Below, piece after piece: positions 60,413 through 64,000 of a DNA stretch of 64,000 bases (position 1 is its first letter; the number at the start of each line of letters is the position of its first letter). Source of the DNA: Bacteroidia bacterium (GTDB taxonomy: Bacteria; Bacteroidota; Bacteroidia; Cytophagales; Cyclobacteriaceae); NCBI GenBank assembly GCA_030426345.1, contig JAUHYU010000005.1:34421-98420 (forward strand), given 5' to 3'. The position numbers and the translations under genes were made by a program. The notes under the pieces are model-generated. The model saw only the letters and a list, made by a program, of their open reading frames with translations, had not been told where the DNA came from and searched no databases.

Positions 60413-62308
60413 ATGTTATCAAGACTCTTACTTATCAGCTCATTAAGCCTTATTTGCATCAATGCCTTTTCATTTGATTTTGTAGTGAAGCCATACCTGC
60501 AATTTGCCACACCGACGAGCATCACCGTGATGTGGGAAACGGATGAAGTGTGCCATTCGATAGTCCGCTATGGTGAGCCAAAGTTCAACCAACCTAAAGC
60601 AAACCTCGAGTTTTCTGCTGAGCTAAAGGATACGACATTAATCCATGAAGTGGTGCTACAAAACCTGACTCCGGAAGCAGACTATTTCTATCAGGTGATC
60701 TCTATCAACGCGCAAGGTGATTCCCTGATAAGTGAGGTAAATACCTTTCAAACTGCATTGGCAGAAGATAAGGCTGTTGCTTTTGCACTATTTTGTGATT
60801 CCCAAAGCAATCCCGAAGTCTGGGAAAAAATATCAAATCTGGCCTACCAGGAACGGCCACATTTTGGGCTGCTCGGTGGCGACCTTGTAGACTATGGATT
60901 TAATAAAGACGATTGGGTCGATGAGTTTTTTGCACCAGCCAATAATTTTATGAAGCACTATCCCATTTATTCCGTACCAGGAAATCATGAGCACGATGCT
61001 TTTTTGTATTACCAATATATGGCCAATCCTGATCCGGAGTATAGATATACTTTCAATTATGGAAATATTCAGTTTTTCATGATTGACACCGATAGAGATG
61101 TTTCGCCTGGAAGTCCACAATACACCTGGCTGGAAGAACAACTGGCAACTTCAGATACACATTGGAAAATTGTCATGCACCATCACCCACCGTTTTCCTC
61201 TGAAGAAAACGACTATGGTGATGTGAATTATGAAAAATCAGAAGAGGGTGATTTAGAGACCAGACAGTTGGTGCCGCTGTATGAAAAATATGGTGTAGAT
61301 ATTGTAGTTTTTGGCCATATTCATGCTTATGAGCGTACGTGGCCAATTTTCAAAGAGCGGGTAAATCAGGAAAAGGGTGTGATTTATCTTAATCTTGGTG
61401 GAGCGGGTGGTGGACTGGAAAATGCTTCCTATCAACGTCCATTTTTTACGCAAAAAGTTAAGAAAGTTCATCACTTTGGATTGATCACAGTGCATGGGCC
61501 CAACCTGAATTTTGAGGCCATCAATGAAAGTGGGAATATCTTTGATTCTTTCTCCTTAAATAAGCCTGAGCCGACTTCAGTCAGAGCAGTCGATTTTCCA
61601 AATCCACCAGCACCGATTGTAGTAAGTGAAGAATTTGTTTTTGAAAAAAACATGCAGTTAGAGCTTCGTCCTGTTTTTGAAAGCAATGAGGTGAGATATA
61701 CCACTGATGAAAGTGAACCGAATGCAAACTCAACCTTGTATCAACATCCAATAGAGCTGAGTGAAAGTGTGGAGGTGAAAATTGCCAGCTTTGAAGGCAC
61801 CAAAAAAAGCCATACAGTGAGTATTCCTGTCAAAAAGCAAAAACCATTGGTTGGAAAGAAAAATGTGAAAAACCGTGGATTGAAGTATGATTACTTTACG
61901 GTCGAAAATCAAAAAGGAAGATACGTCGATAATTGGGAAATATTAAAGAAGGGAAACCTGGAGCAGTCGGGAACCCTGCAAAGCTTTGGATTGGATAACA
62001 TCACTCATCGTAAGCATTTCTGGGGTGTGGTTTACTCAGGCTATTTTTATGCAAAAACAGAAGGGCTTTATTCATTCTATGGCCATGCTGAGCGCCAGTT
62101 TGCCATGAAGATGCATGGGGAAATGATCATAGAAGAATGGGATGAGGATTACGGCATAGAAGCTCAGGTGTTGTTGAAAAAAGGATGGCATCCGATCGAG
62201 ATATATTATTATCTGGGTGAATCCGGCACCCCTAGTATTCAGTTATTGGTGGAAGGGCCAAAAGATATCAAAAAGCCGTTAAGCCCATTTTTGGTTGGGC
62301 ATGATTAG
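60413..62308 (+). CDS. Secreted purple-acid-phosphatase-like metallophosphoesterase with C-terminal PA14-type domain
   Basis: 631 residues from the ATG at 60413 (TTG at 60395 possible). Signal peptide ends INAFS. A Fn3-like N-terminal domain (VKPYLQFATPTSITVMWET), then the phosphoesterase core with LLGGDLVDYG, VPGNHEHDA, VMHHHPPFS and FGHIHAYERTW. Next is a CHB_HEX-C-like beta module (VRYTTDESEPNANSTLY) and a PA14/chitobiase-like C-terminus (YSGYFYAKTEGLYSFYGHAE). Probably releases phosphate from phosphoesters or acts on polymers outside the cell. Confidence 0.88.
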   Translation: MLSRLLLISSLSLICINAFSFDFVVKPYLQFATPTSITVMWETDEVCHSIVRYGEPKFNQPKANLEFSAELKDTTLIHEVVLQNLTPEADYFYQVISINAQGDSLISEVNTFQTALAEDKAVAFALFCDSQSNPEVWEKISNLAYQERPHFGLLGGDLVDYGFNKDDWVDEFFAPANNFMKHYPIYSVPGNHEHDAFLYYQYMANPDPEYRYTFNYGNIQFFMIDTDRDVSPGSPQYTWLEEQLATSDTHWKIVMHHHPPFSSEENDYGDVNYEKSEEGDLETRQLVPLYEKYGVDIVVFGHIHAYERTWPIFKERVNQEKGVIYLNLGGAGGGLENASYQRPFFTQKVKKVHHFGLITVHGPNLNFEAINESGNIFDSFSLNKPEPTSVRAVDFPNPPAPIVVSEEFVFEKNMQLELRPVFESNEVRYTTDESEPNANSTLYQHPIELSESVEVKIASFEGTKKSHTVSIPVKKQKPLVGKKNVKNRGLKYDYFTVENQKGRYVDNWEILKKGNLEQSGTLQSFGLDNITHRKHFWGVVYSGYFYAKTEGLYSFYGHAERQFAMKMHGEMIIEEWDEDYGIEAQVLLKKGWHPIEIYYYLGESGTPSIQLLVEGPKDIKKPLSPFLVGHD

Positions 62309-62400
62309 AGGCAGAATTTTTTGTTAGGAGCTAGTTTGGCCAATAATATCAAACTTAATCGAATAGCCCTAATACATCTATTCAGCAATGGTAAGCTTAA

Positions 62401-62434
62401 AAAGCATCAGAAATCCATGGATTTCTGATGCTTT
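62401..62434. terminator. Perfect 34-bp palindrome centred on ATCCATGGAT
   Basis: AAAGCATCAGAAATCCA (62401-62417) is exactly complementary to 62418-62434. Located between the phosphoesterase stop and the PorP/SprF stop, whose last codon it touches; probably a bidirectional terminator. Confidence 0.8.
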
Positions 62435-63470
62435 ATTTCGTCCATTTGAAGCCATTGTAGTTAGGGCATGGCAGGATTTTGTCCCTTCGTTTTACTTTGT
62501 TGGATTGGAGCTCCGGCAGCAATAGGGTAACGGAGATTTCATGCGAACCACCAGATTGAGGTCCGATATCCGAAACAGTAAAATCATAACTATAGCCCAC
62601 CTCCACATATTGAAGGTTAAGGCCGAGGTTAAAAATCAGCGCATCCTGGCTCATTTTTTCGCTGTAGTTTTTAGATGCAGGAATGCCCCGGTACCACAGT
62701 CCCACCATGATCGGGTCAAAAATCACATTCGTACCAATGTCTAATTGCCGAAACCTCCCTTGCATTTTATATACAAAAGATGGTGCAAAGCTGCTCAACT
62801 TCGAACTAGACAGTACGGAGTGTTTGATCGGGATACGCATTCCTCCGTGAATTGACATGCGCATTGACAACTCAGCATCTTCGCCGAGCAATGAATAATT
62901 TGGTTCATTGATATGATAACTGGAAAATCCAGCCCAGAATGTTTTGTTATAAATCACAGCACCGGACGAAAAATCGAAATAAGATTTATTTCCTAAATGC
63001 CCGATGGCATCGTCGGTTGTAGGCCCATTATGTACGATCATATCCCCAAATACCAACTTGTCAAAATCTATTGATCTGGAGGCATATCCAAAAGTGACAC
63101 CAGGAGAAAGCACCCACCCATCAGAAATCCTGATCTTGGCAGCATAGGTGCCATGGACAGAAGTATTTCTCAAATTGGCGGAGCCGGCCTTATCTGTCAT
63201 GGCCAGAAAACCAAAACCGCTGCTCCATTTTTCCACCAAAAAATCGGCAGAGGCAGAGTATGTATTGAAGGCATTTGGCAATTTAGCCCATTGCATCCTG
63301 CTGTTTACGATTAACCGCGGTTGCTGTACCGACCCCGCCAATCCCGGGTTGAGGTACAATGGTGAAGCGTAATACTGGGAAAACATAGGGTCTTGCGCAT
63401 ACAAATTGGAAACTCCAATAAGCAGAAAAATGAGTATGATATATTTTTGTATTATACGCATGATTTCCAT
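62433..63470 (-). CDS. PorP/SprF family type IX secretion membrane protein
   Basis: 345 residues; a start at 63461 (MRIIQK) would give 342. Signal peptide then QDPMFSQYYASPLYLNPGLAG, the unmistakable PorP/SprF opening, followed by a beta-barrel. These proteins anchor type B cargo on the cell surface, and the partner cargo is the gene just upstream. The ATG (63470-63468) overlaps the TAA stop of the cargo by one base (TAATG), suggesting coupled translation. Confidence 0.93.
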   Translation of the reverse strand: MEIMRIIQKYIILIFLLIGVSNLYAQDPMFSQYYASPLYLNPGLAGSVQQPRLIVNSRMQWAKLPNAFNTYSASADFLVEKWSSGFGFLAMTDKAGSANLRNTSVHGTYAAKIRISDGWVLSPGVTFGYASRSIDFDKLVFGDMIVHNGPTTDDAIGHLGNKSYFDFSSGAVIYNKTFWAGFSSYHINEPNYSLLGEDAELSMRMSIHGGMRIPIKHSVLSSSKLSSFAPSFVYKMQGRFRQLDIGTNVIFDPIMVGLWYRGIPASKNYSEKMSQDALIFNLGLNLQYVEVGYSYDFTVSDIGPQSGGSHEISVTLLLPELQSNKVKRRDKILPCPNYNGFKWTK

Positions 63471-64000
63471 TATCTGATTAGGGTGATGTCACCAAATTTC
63501 ATGACTTCCCTACCGTCCAAAAATTTGAATTCTATTTTATACACATATACATCGGGCGGGCAAATCACACCTTTGTAATATCCATCCCAGCCACGGCTGT
63601 TGTCTTTGGTTGAAAAAAGCAACTCTCCCCATCTATTGAATATTTGCATTTTATAGGCAATGACGCCTTCAGTTACGGGAAAGAAAACATCATTTCTGCC
63701 ATCATTGTACCGGCTGCCACCTGTTGGGCCGTCAAGGCTTGGTGTAAATGCATTTGGAATCAGAATCTCATTGCCTTCGGCCACCTCGACCAAATTTTCA
63801 TATACCAAAGTATCCGTACATCCATGAACTGTCTGGGCGATAAGACTTATGTCAAAACGACCAGTATCCAAATATGTATGGACAGGTTCAAACTCCGTCG
63901 AGCTCTTGCCATCACCAAAAGTCCAATAATAGCTGTCGGCTTGATAAGATAAATTTGTGGTGTAGACCGGATCGTCGGGAAGTTTCACCTTCTCAGGTCG
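63470..64000 (-). CDS. Type IX secretion cargo C-terminus with PKD and CHU_C sorting domain (cut by window edge)
   Basis: The C-terminal 176 residues are visible and the frame continues past base 64000. A PKD-like domain (YYWTFGDGKSSTEFEPVHTYLDTGRFDISLIA) is followed by the gliding-motility C-terminal (type B) domain: IPNAFTPSLDGPTGG, NDVFFPV, MQIFNRWGELLFST, GWDGYYKG, DVYVYKIEF, GDITLIR. Such cargo proteins are large surface adhesins or enzymes, secreted by the type IX system. The pair with PorP/SprF is the typical arrangement. Confidence 0.9.
   Translation of the reverse strand, partial: RPEKVKLPDDPVYTTNLSYQADSYYWTFGDGKSSTEFEPVHTYLDTGRFDISLIAQTVHGCTDTLVYENLVEVAEGNEILIPNAFTPSLDGPTGGSRYNDGRNDVFFPVTEGVIAYKMQIFNRWGELLFSTKDNSRGWDGYYKGVICPPDVYVYKIEFKFLDGREVMKFGDITLIR

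Noticed and set aside
1..64000. tRNA, rRNA or riboswitch genes
   Set aside because: I looked in the intergenic gaps for cloverleaf ends (CCA, GGTTCGA loops) and common riboswitch cores and saw none; a covariance-model scan would be needed to exclude them.

Overview
The window reads as chromosomal DNA of a member of the Bacteroidota, most likely a free-living and probably marine Cytophagales-type bacterium. The evidence is a PorP/SprF protein next to a CHU_C (type B) type IX secretion cargo, an IPExxxVDY-family protein beside acpP-fabF-rnc, an S46 dipeptidyl-peptidase, an Lgt with a long internal insertion, a DUF4374/TonB receptor locus, a sulfatase, and promoters of the Bacteroidota form TTG-N19..21-TAnnTTTG with weak ribosome binding sites and some TTG/GTG starts. 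I see no rRNA, tRNA, CRISPR array, prophage or intact insertion sequence.

Layout. 1-1117: larB (cut by the left edge) and larE, for the nickel-pincer cofactor. 1370-6746: an NSS transporter, a Tat-exported metallo-beta-lactamase-fold enzyme, a K+ channel and a patatin-Omp85 fusion. 6913-7380: a lone Vsr endonuclease. 7501-16661 is a housekeeping block on the minus strand (acpP, fabF, rnc, nadE, lgt, an Omp85-like protein, a DPP7-type peptidase). 16897-25041: the IPExxxVDY protein, then a packed minus-strand operon of a 1585-residue hybrid histidine kinase, a receiver, a small conserved protein, an MBL-fold enzyme and an NFACT protein. 25176-27891: miaA, then a hemJ-sco-cytochrome c group. 28462-29472 is an AT-rich accessory patch with a small membrane protein and a tiny opposing ORF. 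29596-35375: a secreted alpha/beta hydrolase, a sulfatase and a CehA/McbA-type hydrolase. 35591-36998: two envelope proteins. 37095-41657 is a complete D-glucarate operon (permease, dehydratase, aldolase, reductase). 41837-51515: assorted genes (DinB, metallopeptidase, SDR, sodium symporter, membrane spermidine synthase, DUF2726). 51816-60079 is a five-gene, siderophore-type uptake operon resembling XusABC but with extra ankyrin and DUF2271 genes and a flavodoxin/NAD(P)H-reductase-fused PepSY protein. 60413-64000: a purple-acid-phosphatase-like protein, PorP/SprF and the C-terminus of a type IX cargo.

The most striking thing no single gene explains is a palindromic word, ATCCATGGAT, and its half-forms AAAATCCATG / CATGGATTTT. 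It recurs throughout the window, in genes and between them. Between genes it forms the centre of perfect 34-46 bp palindromes that often sit where terminators should be. In at least one place a palindrome appears to be split, with a GTCATCCCGG-type REP hairpin between its halves. It looks like a species-specific, highly iterated repeat family.
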